DNA of 64,000 nt from Azorhizobium caulinodans ORS 571 (lineage in GTDB: Bacteria > Pseudomonadota > Alphaproteobacteria > Rhizobiales > Xanthobacteraceae): assembly GCF_000010525.1 (NCBI RefSeq), contig NC_009937.1, forward strand, positions 4,844,501 through 4,908,500, in the 5' to 3' direction. The notes under the pieces were generated by a model that did not search any database, was not told where the DNA came from, and saw only the letters and a list, made by a program, of their open reading frames with translations. Shown one piece after another: positions 26,079-36,209 of the stretch. Each line of letters begins with the position of its first letter. Within the stretch, counting starts at the first letter, position 1. Made by a program: the position numbers and the translations under genes.

Positions 26079-26969
26079 TCATCCGGCCATGCCCGCCGTC
26101 ACCGCGCGGGCGACATCCGCATGGATGGCATCGCTGCCCCGGCCATCGAGCCGGCTCGCTGTGAGATAGCTCGCGATGACCAGCGGCGCGCGGCCGGGCG
26201 GCCAGGCGATGGCGACATCGTTGCTCGTGCCGGTGCGGGCTGGACCTGTGCCGGTCTTGTCCCCGACGGTCCAGCCCTTGGGCAGGCCGGCGCGCAGGCG
26301 CTTGTCGCCGGTGCGGCAGCCGATCAGCCAGTCCTTCAGCGCGCCGCGCGAGGCCGGAACGAGCACATCACCCAGCACGAGACGCACCATGTCGTCCGCC
26401 ACCGCGTCGGGGGTCGTGGTGTCCATGTCCGAGCCTTCCGGCACCACATTCAGCTCCGGCTCCGCGCGGTCGAGCCGCGTGACGGGATCGCCGGCGCTCC
26501 TCAGGAAACGCGTCACCGCCGCCGGGCCGCCGATCTGGCGCAGCAGCAGGTTTGCGGCGCCATTGTCCGACCAGATCACGGCGGCGGCGCACAGATCGGA
26601 CAGGCTCATGCCGGAGCCGACGTGCTTCTCCACCTCCGGCGCATAGGCGATGAGGTCCGCCCGGGTGATGGGCACCATGTCCGTCAGCTTCAGATGGCCG
26701 CGATCCGCCTCGGCGAGAACGGCGGCAGCCAATAGAAATTTGAAGGTGCTGCACATGGGAAAGCGCTCGCCGCCGCGATGGGCGAAGCGGGCGCCTGTGC
26801 CCGTGTCGATGACCGCCACGCCGAGCCGCCCGCCGCTGCGCGCCTCGAGCGCGGCGATCTTCTGGGCGAGATCGGCCGCACCGAAGGCTTTCTGACCGCT
26901 CGCCCGCACGAGCTGCGGCATCACCAGGGCCGCACCCAGAGCCCCCATCACCAAACGTCGCGAGATCAT
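26079..26969 (-). CDS. bla: Class A beta-lactamase
   Basis: 296 residues. The N-terminal RR pair followed by a hydrophobic stretch (ISRRLVMGALGAALVMP) suggests Tat export. All class A motifs are present: S-x-x-K at 74-77 (STFK), SDN at 134-136, ExxLN with Glu170, and KTG at 238-240 (DKTGTG). It hydrolyses the beta-lactam ring of penicillins and some cephalosporins in the periplasm; spectrum cannot be read. It is transcribed divergently from an AmpR-like LysR gene 99 bp away, a layout that implies inducible expression. GC content matches the neighbours, so it is likely a resident chromosomal enzyme. Confidence 0.95.
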   Translation of the reverse strand: MISRRLVMGALGAALVMPQLVRASGQKAFGAADLAQKIAALEARSGGRLGVAVIDTGTGARFAHRGGERFPMCSTFKFLLAAAVLAEADRGHLKLTDMVPITRADLIAYAPEVEKHVGSGMSLSDLCAAAVIWSDNGAANLLLRQIGGPAAVTRFLRSAGDPVTRLDRAEPELNVVPEGSDMDTTTPDAVADDMVRLVLGDVLVPASRGALKDWLIGCRTGDKRLRAGLPKGWTVGDKTGTGPARTGTSNDVAIAWPPGRAPLVIASYLTASRLDGRGSDAIHADVARAVTAGMAG

Positions 26970-27068
26970 GGCTCACGTCTCCTTTCGCGAGCGGACGATG
27001 CAAGAGGGTGCGGGCGCGGACAAACGATGATATTTCGAGCAAGGCATGATTTTAACTAATGGCTGCGC

Positions 27069-27953
27069 ATGGACCGCCCGCAACTGCCGCTGAATGCCCT
27101 GCGTGCCTTCGAGGCGGCGGCGCGCCACCTCAACATCACCCGCGCCGCCATGGAGCTGTGCGTGGGACAGGCGGCGGTGAGCCACCAGATCAAGGCGCTG
27201 GAGACGCGGCTCGGCGCCCAGCTCTTCCGACGCCTGCCGCGCGGACTGGCCCTCACCGACGAGGGCGCCGCCCTTCTGCCGCTGGTGCGCGATGCCTTCG
27301 ACCGCATCGGCGCGACGCTCGACCGGTTCATGGACGGGCGGCTGCGCGAGGTGCTGACCGTGGGCGTGGTCGGCACTTTCGCCGTGGGCTGGCTCCTGCC
27401 GCGTCTGCCGGATTTCGCCGCCGCCCATCCCGGAATTGATCTGCGAGTGCTCACCAACAACAACCGTGTCGATCTGGCGGGCGAGGGGCTCGACTGCGCC
27501 ATCCGCTTCGGCGACGGCTCCTGGCACGGGGTCGCGGCGGCCGAACTCATGCCCGCGCCACTGTCGCCTCTATGTGGTCCCGCGCTTGCCGCGCGCCTCT
27601 CGCGGCCGGCCGACCTCGCCCATGTGCCGCTGCTGCGCTCCTACCGCACGGAGGAATGGTCCCGCTGGTTCGCCGCTGCCGGTACGCCGGCGCTCACCTT
27701 CCGTGGACCCGTGTTCGATTCCTCGCCCCTCATGGCGAGCGCGGCCGCGGCCGGCCACGGAGTCGCCTTGCTGCCGGTCCGGATGTTCAGCGCCGACCTG
27801 GTGGCGGAGCGCCTTGTACAGCCCTTTCCCATTGCCATCGATGCCGGCCGCTATTGGCTGACGCGCCTGTTCTCACGCCCGGAGACGCCGGCCATGGCCG
27901 CCTTCCGTCGCTGGATCGAGACGGCAGTCGCCACGGATGAAAGCGGGCACTGA
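27069..27953 (+). CDS. ampR: LysR-family regulator, AmpR/GcvA type
   Basis: 294 residues. Helix-turn-helix in residues about 8-66 (LPLNALRAFEAAARHLNITRAAMEL, VSHQIKALE) and a periplasmic-binding-protein-like effector domain (about 93-290). The NALRAFEAAARH start is that of the AmpR/GcvA subgroup. Because it is divergent from bla it probably controls that gene in response to muropeptides, by analogy with AmpR. The 99-bp gap should hold its operator, but no clear palindrome could be assigned. Confidence 0.85.
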   Translation: MDRPQLPLNALRAFEAAARHLNITRAAMELCVGQAAVSHQIKALETRLGAQLFRRLPRGLALTDEGAALLPLVRDAFDRIGATLDRFMDGRLREVLTVGVVGTFAVGWLLPRLPDFAAAHPGIDLRVLTNNNRVDLAGEGLDCAIRFGDGSWHGVAAAELMPAPLSPLCGPALAARLSRPADLAHVPLLRSYRTEEWSRWFAAAGTPALTFRGPVFDSSPLMASAAAAGHGVALLPVRMFSADLVAERLVQPFPIAIDAGRYWLTRLFSRPETPAMAAFRRWIETAVATDESGH

Positions 27954-29006
27954 CACGGGCCTTCCGGCTCGTTCGCACCGCCCGCCGTTACCGCCACCGT
28001 TGCGGCAGTGCAGAATTTTGATCCGTGCGGTTGATTTCTACCGCAGGATGGAGAACAGTTTCAGATGATAGGAGCTGACGCTCGGGGGTGGGGGTTTCAA
28101 AAAGGTATTCAGCTCTCCTGCTTTTCGCAGGACATTTGCTAACAACTTCATATTCGGCCCATATCTTGGCCTTCCTCGGACGTTGGAGCGCGTGCATGAT
28201 CTTGGCCCTGCCCTGATCTGCACGCGCTTTCTATTTCACGCCGGGCATCTCTCTACGTCAGAGCAGCGGCGGAAAAGCGTCGTCCAGGAACGGGAAAGCT
28301 CGCTGGCGAGGCGGATCGTCTTCGCCACATCGCAGGCGAAGGGAACAAGACCTTCGGAACGCAACAAGCGTTGAATGCGTATCACCCGAATAAAAAAGGA
28401 CGGTATCATTTGAAGGAGGCGAATGTCTTCGATCGCCACCACTTTGCCGGACGATCCGATTTATCTCGCGTTGTCAATAGCTTGTGATTTACCAAGCAGC
28501 CTATCGAGCTGCCGCCTGACACTGAGATGGCTCGCACTGTATTGCTAGCTATTCCCGGAAATTCATCCGTCCTTCTTGGACATTTCGCGTTTGCGGAAAA
28601 AAATCCGCTGAAAATGGGACAGCAATGTTGATTTTTCTCATGGCCGGGACAAACATCACGTCATCGGCGTTGCGCAGCCTGACGAAGCCCCGCAACCGAT
28701 AGTGTAGCCTTGCCGCAGGCGAGGTCTTGCGTCTCTCTGTTGATCATCTGCGTTCCCGCAGGGAGCGGCGCGTTTTCCGAACGCTGCCCCGAGGGCTCAT
28801 CGTGCAACAGCGACCTGCTGCTCATTCAGGCGCATGGAACGGCTGCGACAGACAGCCGGCGGATGACGCGCGTCCTCATTGAAGGACGTTTGGCGTCAGC
28901 CGCGCGGAGGAAATGCAAGGGACGGCATCCGCCGTGCGCTCCGGCGCGCGCGCCGTGCGTCCCTCCAAGGGGTATCGGGACTCCAGATGGGGATGGACTT
29001 TCCACG
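27954..29006. other. Gene-free kilobase, less GC-rich
   Basis: No convincing gene in 1053 bp. The stretch is visibly richer in A and T than its surroundings and contains only short, non-overlapping frames without family features. It includes one small frame with a good ribosome site (28423-28548). It may be a decayed insertion or a long regulatory region for the transducer gene. Confidence 0.55.
28423..28548 (+). CDS. Small ORF, possible transposase relic
   Basis: 41 codons preceded by GAAGGAGG five bases before the start codon, which is a strong ribosome site. The beginning (SSIATTLPDDP) is vaguely like the N-terminus of IS66-family transposases, after which the similarity stops; no flanking transposase parts were found. 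It could be a relic, a leader peptide or chance. Confidence 0.25.
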   Translation: MSSIATTLPDDPIYLALSIACDLPSSLSSCRLTLRWLALYC

Positions 29007-30098
29007 ATGCATGGCACATTCGACGCCGCTCTCAAGGCCAGCCTTTCCGCCGACACTCCGGAGAAGGTGATCGATCTGGCGGATCATTCCGCCGCCGTCG
29101 CCGCCGGCAAGGCGCGCGCCATCCAGGCGATCACCGGCCAGACGCGCATGCTCGCGCTCAACGCCACCATCGAGGCAGCCCGAGCCGGGGACGCCGGGCG
29201 CGGCTTCGCGGTGGTCGCCGAGGAAGTGAAGGCGGTGAGCGCGGAGATCGGCCGCCTCGCCTCCGACATGGAAACGGAACTGCGCAGCGCGCTCGACGAA
29301 TTGCGGGCGGTGGGCCGCCGCATGGCGCAGGACGTTCGTGGCCAGCGCCTTGTCGATCTCTCGCTCAATGCCATCGAGATCATCGACCGCAATCTCTATG
29401 AGCGCACCTGCGACGTGCGCTGGTGGGCCACCGATGCCGCGCTGGTCAACTGCGGAGATCCCACGCCCGAGCGGGTGGCGGAGGCCGAGCGCCGGCTGGG
29501 CGTCATCCTCTCGGCTTACACCGTCTATCTCGACCTGTGGTTCTGCACGCCTGAGGGACGCGTCGTCGCCCACGGCCGGGCGGACCGTTATCCCAATATC
29601 CGGGGCCTCGATGTCTCCCGCGAATCCTGGTTCCGGGAAGCCATGGACAGCGTCTCGGGCGATGATTACGCGGTCGCCGACGTGAACCCCTGCCCCGCGC
29701 TGCGCGGGGCGCCCGTCGCCACCTATGCCGCGGCGGTGCGCGAGGGCGGCGCGCTGCGCGGAAAGCCGATCGGGGTGCTCGGCATCCATTTCGACTGGGA
29801 GCCGCAGGCGCGCGCGGTGGTGGAGGGCGTGCGCCTCTCGCCGGATGAGGCGGAACGCTCGCGCGTGCTGCTGGTGGACGCGCGGGGCCGCGTCATCGCC
29901 TCCTCGGACAGGCGGGGCATTTTCACCGAGCTTGTGAACCTCAACGCGCGGGGCCGAACCAGCGGCATCGATCATACGCCCGACAGCAAGACCATCGCCT
30001 TCCACATGACGCCGGGCTACGAGACCTATCGCGGGCTCGGCTGGGCCGGCGTCATCATGCAGGATCCCCTGCACGCGGGCATGCGGCACCACCGCTAG
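29007..30098 (+). CDS. Soluble chemotaxis-type transducer with C-terminal cache sensor
   Basis: 363 residues from ATG 29007, without a membrane helix. Residues about 35-85 are a methyl-accepting protein signalling tip ([35 protein letters not shown]). A linker containing [12 protein letters not shown] (135-146) leads into a double-cache-like sensor (about 150-340, [40 protein letters not shown]). The order is reversed relative to ordinary receptors and the signalling part is too short for the usual methylation helices. It may act on CheA/CheW or as a free sensor. The start is uncertain because the frame is open further upstream. Confidence 0.75.
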   Translation: MHGTFDAALKASLSADTPEKVIDLADHSAAVAAGKARAIQAITGQTRMLALNATIEAARAGDAGRGFAVVAEEVKAVSAEIGRLASDMETELRSALDELRAVGRRMAQDVRGQRLVDLSLNAIEIIDRNLYERTCDVRWWATDAALVNCGDPTPERVAEAERRLGVILSAYTVYLDLWFCTPEGRVVAHGRADRYPNIRGLDVSRESWFREAMDSVSGDDYAVADVNPCPALRGAPVATYAAAVREGGALRGKPIGVLGIHFDWEPQARAVVEGVRLSPDEAERSRVLLVDARGRVIASSDRRGIFTELVNLNARGRTSGIDHTPDSKTIAFHMTPGYETYRGLGWAGVIMQDPLHAGMRHHR

Positions 30099-30115
30099 GG
30101 CCGGCTTTCCTTTCA

Positions 30116-30149
30116 GCCTTTCGCGCGCTCAAATGGGCGCGCGAAAGGC
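30116..30149 (+). promoter_or_regulatory. 13-bp perfect hairpin over the pncA ribosome binding site
   Basis: Arms 30116-30128 and 30137-30149 pair perfectly (13 bp, 8-base loop). The right arm includes GAAAGG (30143-30148), the Shine-Dalgarno of pncA, and ends 3 bases before the first ATG. It could end transcription of the upstream gene, but no T run follows; sequestration of the ribosome site is more likely. Confidence 0.6.
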
Positions 30150-30152
30150 CAG

Positions 30153-30785
30153 ATGATGATCCATGACAGCGACACCGCCCTCATCCTTGTCGATCTCCAG
30201 CGGGACTTCCTGCCCGGCGGGGCGCTCGCGGTTGCCGACGGTGACGCGGTGGTGCCTCTGGCCAACGGGCTCTCCCGGCGCTTCTCGAATGTGATCCTGA
30301 CGCAGGACTGGCACCCTGCCGGCCACATCTCCTTCGCGTCGAGCCATGCCGGGCACATGCCCTTCAATGTCATCACCCTGCCCTATGGGCAGCAGGTGCT
30401 CTGGCCGGATCACTGCGTGCAGGGCACGGAGGGCGCGGACTTCGCGCCGGGCCTCGATGTGCCCCACGCGCAACTGGTGATCCGCAAGGGCCACCACGCG
30501 CACATCGACAGCTATTCCACCTTCTATGAAGCGGACCATCACGTCACCACGGGCCTGACAGGATACCTGCGGGCGCGCGGATTCCGCCGCGTGGTGCTGG
30601 CCGGTCTCGCCCTCGACTTCTGCGTCGGCTGGTCCGCCCTTGATGCCGCTCGCGACGGCTTCGAGACCTTCGTGGTGGAGGAGGCCTGCCGCGCCATCGA
30701 TACGCACGGCTCGCTCCACCGGGCGCGGGAGGACATGGCCCGCGCCGGCGTACGCCCACTGACCCTCACCGACGCTGGGATCTGA
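30153..30785 (+). CDS. pncA: Nicotinamidase
   Basis: 210 residues; hydrolyses nicotinamide to nicotinate and ammonia in NAD salvage. Catalytic triad Asp14 (LVDLQRDF), Lys112 (VIRKG) and Cys157 (ALDFCVG), metal ligands Asp52, His54 (QDWHP) and His87 (WPDHC). Two adjacent ATG codons (30153, 30156); the second has the better distance to the AAAGG. The ribosome site is buried in a strong hairpin. Confidence 0.94.
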   Translation: MMIHDSDTALILVDLQRDFLPGGALAVADGDAVVPLANGLSRRFSNVILTQDWHPAGHISFASSHAGHMPFNVITLPYGQQVLWPDHCVQGTEGADFAPGLDVPHAQLVIRKGHHAHIDSYSTFYEADHHVTTGLTGYLRARGFRRVVLAGLALDFCVGWSALDAARDGFETFVVEEACRAIDTHGSLHRAREDMARAGVRPLTLTDAGI

Positions 30786-30800
30786 GGGCGCCCGCCAGGC

Positions 30801-31178
30801 TCAGCGCAGGACCTGGATCACGCGCCGCGTGCCGGGCTCCACCAGAACCGTCTCATTGGTCTCGGTGAGCACATAGCCGTAGCGGCCGGTGTCGAAGCCC
30901 GCGTCATCGGAGGCCGTGAAAGTCTGGATGGCGACGCCTGCGGGCAGTTCCGTGCCCACCACCGGCTGATAGGTGGTGGTGAAGCTGGCGCGCGGGCCGG
31001 GATGGGCCACCACGTAGCGCTGCACATAGGTGCTCTGCTCGGGCGAGAGCACGACCACCGTGTCCGGTGCGGTCAAGACCGCCTGCGGCTGGGTCACGAT
31101 GACGGCGGACTGGGCCGAAGCGGCAGCGGGAAAGACGAAAGCGGCAAGCGCCGCGGCGACCGGAAGGCGGAAAGACAT
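30801..31178 (-). CDS. DUF1236 domain secreted protein
   Basis: 125 residues from ATG 31178, preceded by AGGGAG. Signal peptide about 1-22 (AALAAFVFPAAASAQ). The rest fits DUF1236, with LSPEQSTYVQRYVVAH followed by VVGTELPAGVAIQTF and a YGYVLTETNETVLVEPGTRRVIQVL end. Such periplasmic proteins are abundant in Hyphomicrobiales; their function is unknown. Confidence 0.8.
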   Translation of the reverse strand: MSFRLPVAAALAAFVFPAAASAQSAVIVTQPQAVLTAPDTVVVLSPEQSTYVQRYVVAHPGPRASFTTTYQPVVGTELPAGVAIQTFTASDDAGFDTGRYGYVLTETNETVLVEPGTRRVIQVLR

Positions 31179-31392
31179 GGCGGGTCTCCCTTGAAGTGTC
31201 ATGGGGCCTCAACGCCCCCTTCGCCCGGCCGTTCCACGAAGCCTCGGCGCGCCAAGGGCCGGCGCGTTCCACAATCGGCGGCCCGTCGGGCCTTCCGCCC
31301 GCGCTCCGGCGTTCCTAGATGCAGGAAAACACCCCGTCGCTCCGAGCGGCAGGCAAACGATAAGGGAGGACCATCTGGCCACGCCGCATCCC

Positions 31393-32001
31393 ATGGAAAT
31401 CGCGCCGGACGCGCTCTGGTGGCCCGGCCGCCTCGACCGTCCGGCACAGGAGGCCTTGGTTGAGGAGGTGCGCGAGGTCCTGCGGGCTGCGCCCCTGTTC
31501 CAGCCGGCCATGCCCCGGACCGGCAAGCCCCTGTCGGTGCGCATGAGCAATTGCGGGCCATTGGGCTGGGTGGCGGATGCGTCAGGCTATCGCTACCAGC
31601 CCTTCCATCCCGAGACACGCGAACCCTGGCCGCCGATGCCCGAGACGCTGCTGCGCCTGTGGGCGGACTTCTCCGGCAGCGCCGTGCCGCCCGAGGCCTG
31701 CCTCGTCAACTGGTACGCACCGGACGCCCGCATGGGGCTGCATCAGGACCGCGACGAGGCGGATTTCTCCGCCCCGGTGCTTTCGGTGTCGCTGGGCGAC
31801 ACGGCGGTGTTCCGTATCGGCGGCGAGGCCCGCACCGATTCCACCCGCTCCATCCGCCTCGAATCGGGCGACGTGCTGCGGCTCGGCGGGCGCAGCCGTC
31901 TGGCGTTCCACGGCGTGGACCGCATCCTGCCCGGCACGTCCACCCTGCTCGGCGTGGAAGGCCGCATCAACCTCACGCTCCGGCGCGTCACCGCCCCATG
32001 A
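31393..32001 (+). CDS. alkB: Alpha-ketoglutarate-dependent DNA repair dioxygenase AlkB
   Basis: 202 residues from ATG 31393; removes methyl groups from alkylated bases by Fe(II)/2-oxoglutarate chemistry. Iron ligands His117 and Asp119 (HQDRDE) and His173 (FHGVDR); 2-oxoglutarate-binding Arg191 and Arg197 (RINLTLRR). NWYAPDARMGLHQD is canonical. The start is uncertain: a strong AGGGAGG lies about 22 bases too far upstream, and a CTG at 31375 would fit it only tightly. Confidence 0.9.
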   Translation: MEIAPDALWWPGRLDRPAQEALVEEVREVLRAAPLFQPAMPRTGKPLSVRMSNCGPLGWVADASGYRYQPFHPETREPWPPMPETLLRLWADFSGSAVPPEACLVNWYAPDARMGLHQDRDEADFSAPVLSVSLGDTAVFRIGGEARTDSTRSIRLESGDVLRLGGRSRLAFHGVDRILPGTSTLLGVEGRINLTLRRVTAP

Positions 32002-32174
32002 GCGATCCGGAACCCCGGTCCGCCTGACCGGTTGCGCCAGATGCGCCTCACCGTGATACAGCTTGACCTTGACCGGACCGGCCGCAAGGTGACGCGCAGG
32101 TGTCACGCTTTAGCCGGCTTTGCGCCACACAAGACCCCGCTCGCGGTTCCGCGCGCCGATCCCAGGAGCCATTC

Positions 32175-33116
32175 ATGCGTCTGCCGCTGGCCTTCGCTCT
32201 GCTTTTGATCTCCGGCAGCCTCGCCTTCGCGGCGGACGCGGTGTTTCCCCGTGGCTCGCTCGTGGGCCTCGTCCCGCCGGAGGGCATGACCGAGGCCAAT
32301 GCCTTCCCCGGCTTCGAGGATCCCAACAAGAACGCGTCCATCCTCATCGTCGAGATGCCGCCGGAGGCCTACGATCAGGTGCTGACCGGCTTTACCGATG
32401 CGGCGCTCGCCGGCAAGGGCATCATGGTGGAATCGCGCGCGCCGCTCACCATCCCCGATGCCAAGTCCGTGCTGGTGACGGGCACGCAGGCGGCCGGCGC
32501 GCTCCGTGTCCGCAAGTGGATCCTGCTCGCCGGCTCGCCGCGCGGCACGGCGCTGGTGACGGTGCAGGTGCCGGAATCCAATGCGGCTGCCTTGCCTGAC
32601 GCGGTGGTGCACGAGACGCTTCAGACGCTGGCCTTCCGCGCGCCGCCGAGCGTCGAGGAGCAGATGAAGACGCTGCCCTTCCGGCTGACCAACCTCTCCG
32701 GCTTCCGCGTCCTGCGCGTCATCCCGAACACCGCCGTCTTCCTCACCGACGGCCCGAAGAACGAATTCGAGGCCGCCGCGCAGCCCCTGTTCGTCATCTC
32801 GGTGGCGGCCGGCGCGCCGCGCGACGAGGACCGCCTGAACTTCGCCGTGCGGGCGCTCACCACCACCCCCGGCTTCCGCGATCTCAAGATCGAGCGGGCC
32901 GAACCGCTGCGCATCAACAACATGGCTGGCTTCGAGGTCATGGCCACGGCGAAGGAAGCGCAGGGCAATGCGGACGTGAAGGTGGCCCAGTGGATGCGCT
33001 TCGGCACCAATGGCTATCTGCGCATGATGGCGGTGGTGAAGGCCGATGCCTTCGCCGATTATTACAGCCGCCTGCGCGCCATCCGCGACGGCGTGGAGAG
33101 CGGCGGCGACCGCTGA
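32175..33116 (+). CDS. Secreted hypothetical protein
   Basis: 313 residues from ATG 32175, with AGGAG upstream. Signal peptide about 1-20 (LAFALLLISGSLAFAAD). The mature protein appears to consist of two similar halves (each with a strand-rich DxxxVLVTGT or FEVMATAKEA region), suggesting an internal duplication. Not a recognised family. Envelope location is inferred. Confidence 0.75.
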   Translation: MRLPLAFALLLISGSLAFAADAVFPRGSLVGLVPPEGMTEANAFPGFEDPNKNASILIVEMPPEAYDQVLTGFTDAALAGKGIMVESRAPLTIPDAKSVLVTGTQAAGALRVRKWILLAGSPRGTALVTVQVPESNAAALPDAVVHETLQTLAFRAPPSVEEQMKTLPFRLTNLSGFRVLRVIPNTAVFLTDGPKNEFEAAAQPLFVISVAAGAPRDEDRLNFAVRALTTTPGFRDLKIERAEPLRINNMAGFEVMATAKEAQGNADVKVAQWMRFGTNGYLRMMAVVKADAFADYYSRLRAIRDGVESGGDR

Positions 33117-33142
33117 AAACGCCACCGCCTGATCCCGAAACA

Positions 33143-33170
33143 AAAATGCCGCCCCAACGGGCGGCATTTT
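33143..33170. terminator. Bidirectional terminator between the secreted protein and grpE
   Basis: Perfect 12-bp stem (33143-33154 with 33159-33170), loop CAAC, A run on the left and T run on the right; sits between two convergent stops. Confidence 0.85.
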
Positions 33171-33190
33171 CGTATCAAGACCGTGACGGA

Positions 33191-33817
33191 TCAGGCGGCG
33201 CCGCCTTGTCCGGCCGCTTCCTCGCTCGGTGCCGCAGGCGGCGCCTTCGGGCCGCCGCGGGCCACGCCCACGAGAGCCGGCCGCAGCACGCGGTCGCCGA
33301 TCACATAGCCGGACTGCACCACCTGCACCACCGTGCCGGCGGCAACGGACGGGTCCGGCACCTCGAACATAGCCTGATGGAGATTGGGGTCGAACTTCTC
33401 GCCCACCGGCTCCACCTTGCGCACGCCGTGCTTCTCGAGATTCTTCAGCAGGCCGCGCTCGGTGAGCTCGATGCCGTCGATGAGGCCCTTGAGGGCACCC
33501 TCGGCATTGGCCTTGGTCTCGGCATCCACGGTCGCCAGCGCGCGGGCGAGGTCGTCCGCCACATTCAGGACGTCGCGGGCGAAGGAGGCGATGCCATACA
33601 CCTTGGCGTCGGCAATCTCCCGGTCGGCCCGGCGGCGAATGTTCTCCGCCTCGGCGAAGGCCCGCAGATACTTGTCCTTGAAGGCCGCCACCTCGCCCTC
33701 GAGGCGTTCCTTCTCGCTCACCGGGCTCTCGGCCGCGGTCTCTTCCGCCTCGGCGCGCTCAGGCTCCGCGGAATAGATGCGGTGCTCCTCGCCGGGGGCG
33801 CCACCCTGATCGCTCAT
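33191..33817 (-). CDS. grpE: Nucleotide exchange factor GrpE
   Basis: 208 residues; releases ADP from DnaK. Long N-terminal coiled coil (about 30-100, YLRAFAEAENIRRRADREI), then the C-terminal beta domain with HQAMFEVPD and VVQSGYVIGDRVLRPALVGVA, all canonical. ATG 33817 follows AGGGA. It lies downstream of hrcA on the same strand (90 bp apart), a classical heat-shock pair. Confidence 0.97.
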   Translation of the reverse strand: MSDQGGAPGEEHRIYSAEPERAEAEETAAESPVSEKERLEGEVAAFKDKYLRAFAEAENIRRRADREIADAKVYGIASFARDVLNVADDLARALATVDAETKANAEGALKGLIDGIELTERGLLKNLEKHGVRKVEPVGEKFDPNLHQAMFEVPDPSVAAGTVVQVVQSGYVIGDRVLRPALVGVARGGPKAPPAAPSEEAAGQGGAA

Positions 33818-33906
33818 GCGCAATTCCCTAAAATCCGGCCGTCCGCGCCAATGCGGACCGGCTGTTCACGATTTCGTTCCGCATATCGGAGTGTCGCGCC
33901 GAAAAA

Positions 33907-35007
33907 TCAAGCCGCGTCAGCACCGGGCGCGCCGAGAACGCGGCTGACCACCCGCGCCGTGAAATCGACCATGGGAACGATGCGCCCGTAATTGAGCCGG
34001 GTCGGCCCGATGACGCCGAGCACGCCGACCACGCGCCCCTGCCCGTCGCGATAGGGCGCGACGATGGTGGAGGAGCCGGACATGGAGAACAGCTTGTTCT
34101 CCGAGCCGATGAAGATGCGCAGCGCCTGCCCCTCCTCCGCCCGGCCCAACAGATCCACCACGTCGCGCTTGGCTTCCAGATCGTCGAACAGCAGGCGGAT
34201 GCGCTCGAGATCCTCCAGCGCATGCAGGTCCTCTAGAAGCTTGGCCTGCCCGCGCACGATCAGCTTGCGTTCGCCCGGTCCCTCGTCGGACCAGGAGGCG
34301 AGGCCGTCCTCCACCACCCGCGCGGTGAGCGTGTCGAGCTCCCGGCGCACTTCGGCCAGCAGCGTCTCCATCTCGGCGCGGGCCTCCCCCAGCGTGCGGC
34401 CGCGGATATGGGCGTTGAGGAAATTGCCCGCCTCCATCAGGGCGGCGGCCGGCAGGCCCGGCGGCAGCGGAAGCACCCGGTTCTCCACCTGCCCGTCTTC
34501 GGACACGAGGATGACCAGCGCCCGGCCCACATCGAGCGGCACGAACTCCACATGCTTCAGCAGCGGATCGGTCTTGGTGGCCGTCACCACGCCCGCCCCG
34601 CGCGAGAGGCCGGAGAGCAGCGCGGAGGCCTCCTGCAACACGCCTTCCACGGTGTGTCCCTTGGCGGCGGCGGCCACCTGCGCCTCGATGTTGCGCCGGT
34701 CCCGTTCGTTGACATCGCCGATCTCCAGCAGGGCATCGACGAAGAAGCGCAGGCCCCGCTCCGTGGGCAGGCGCCCGGCGCTGGTGTGGGGGGCATAGAT
34801 GAGGCCCGCCGCCTCCAGGTCCGCCATCACGTTGCGGACCGAGGCGGGAGACAGCGTCATGGGGATGAGGCGGGCGATGTTGCGCGAGCCCACCGGCTCG
34901 CCCGTGGCGAGGTAGCTCTCGACGATCTGCCGGAAGATTTCGCGCGAACGCTCGTCGATCTGGGCGAGGGGGGCAGAGAAAGGCGAAATGATCGGGTCAA
35001 TCGGCAC
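33907..35007 (-). CDS. hrcA: Heat-inducible transcription repressor HrcA
   Basis: Represses groE/dnaK-type operons by binding CIRCE elements. 366 residues from a GTG at 35007 with GGGAG 7-8 bases upstream; an ATG at 35046 without ribosome site would add 13 residues. N-terminal winged helix (about 14-90, [34 protein letters not shown]) and the HrcA GAF-like dimerisation domain (about 90-350, [31 protein letters not shown]). Divergent from rph, the usual neighbour in alphaproteobacteria. No CIRCE palindrome was found in front of genes in this window. Confidence 0.93.
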   Translation of the reverse strand: MPIDPIISPFSAPLAQIDERSREIFRQIVESYLATGEPVGSRNIARLIPMTLSPASVRNVMADLEAAGLIYAPHTSAGRLPTERGLRFFVDALLEIGDVNERDRRNIEAQVAAAAKGHTVEGVLQEASALLSGLSRGAGVVTATKTDPLLKHVEFVPLDVGRALVILVSEDGQVENRVLPLPPGLPAAALMEAGNFLNAHIRGRTLGEARAEMETLLAEVRRELDTLTARVVEDGLASWSDEGPGERKLIVRGQAKLLEDLHALEDLERIRLLFDDLEAKRDVVDLLGRAEEGQALRIFIGSENKLFSMSGSSTIVAPYRDGQGRVVGVLGVIGPTRLNYGRIVPMVDFTARVVSRVLGAPGADAA

Positions 35008-35070
35008 GGGCGCGCTCCCATGGGCTCGATCGATGAATATGGGCAAGGCCGGACGGAACGTCCACGGGGC

Positions 35071-35352
35071 TCACGATCCGCTCGATCCCGGCGCGCGCCA
35101 GAGCCTGTAACAGCCGAGGGCGATGAAGCCGAGAGAGTCCAGAAGGATGAGACCCCATTTGCCGATGCCGAACCAGTAGAGGGCCGGCGACTGCGCATGG
35201 GCCTGCCAGACGCCGATATAGACCCATCCCTGCACCAGGCCGTACCACAGGTTGCCAACCGAGACGGCCGCGCAGAGCGCAAAGAAGAGCGTGCTCGCCC
35301 AGAGCTTGCCGCGGCTCGGCATGCGGCGCGGCGGCGACGTTTCGCGCGTCAT
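35071..35352 (-). CDS. Small membrane protein
   Basis: 93 residues from ATG 35352, with AAGGAGA 6 bases upstream. Two predicted membrane helices (about 17-36 and 52-72), with a short aromatic loop between. No known family recognised. It sits between hrcA and rph on the minus strand and ends 63 bp before the hrcA start, so it may be cotranscribed with hrcA. Confidence 0.65.
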   Translation of the reverse strand: MTRETSPPRRMPSRGKLWASTLFFALCAAVSVGNLWYGLVQGWVYIGVWQAHAQSPALYWFGIGKWGLILLDSLGFIALGCYRLWRAPGSSGS

Positions 35353-35492
35353 GAGGTCTCCTTCCGCATCATGGAACCGTCCGGCAGGAAGGACGCGCAC
35401 CGCGCGTTCCTGTTCCGCGGGCGGCGCACTTGCCCCCTGCCGCCCCGCCCCCTAAAAAGCCCACGAACCGAAATCTGACGATTGGACACTCC

Positions 35493-36205
<713 letters not shown>

Positions 36206-36209
<4 letters not shown>

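Noticed and set aside
26970..27068. Defined AmpR operator between bla and ampR
   Set aside because: Several T-N11-A sequences occur by chance and none forms a convincing dyad, so no site was annotated.
28236..28442. 68-codon minus-strand frame in the gene-free region
   Set aside because: No ribosome site, no similarity and no partner; length is within chance.
33818..35492. CIRCE element near hrcA/grpE
   Set aside because: No TTAGCACTC-N9-GAGTGCTAA-like palindrome could be found in the gaps; HrcA targets are probably groE genes elsewhere.
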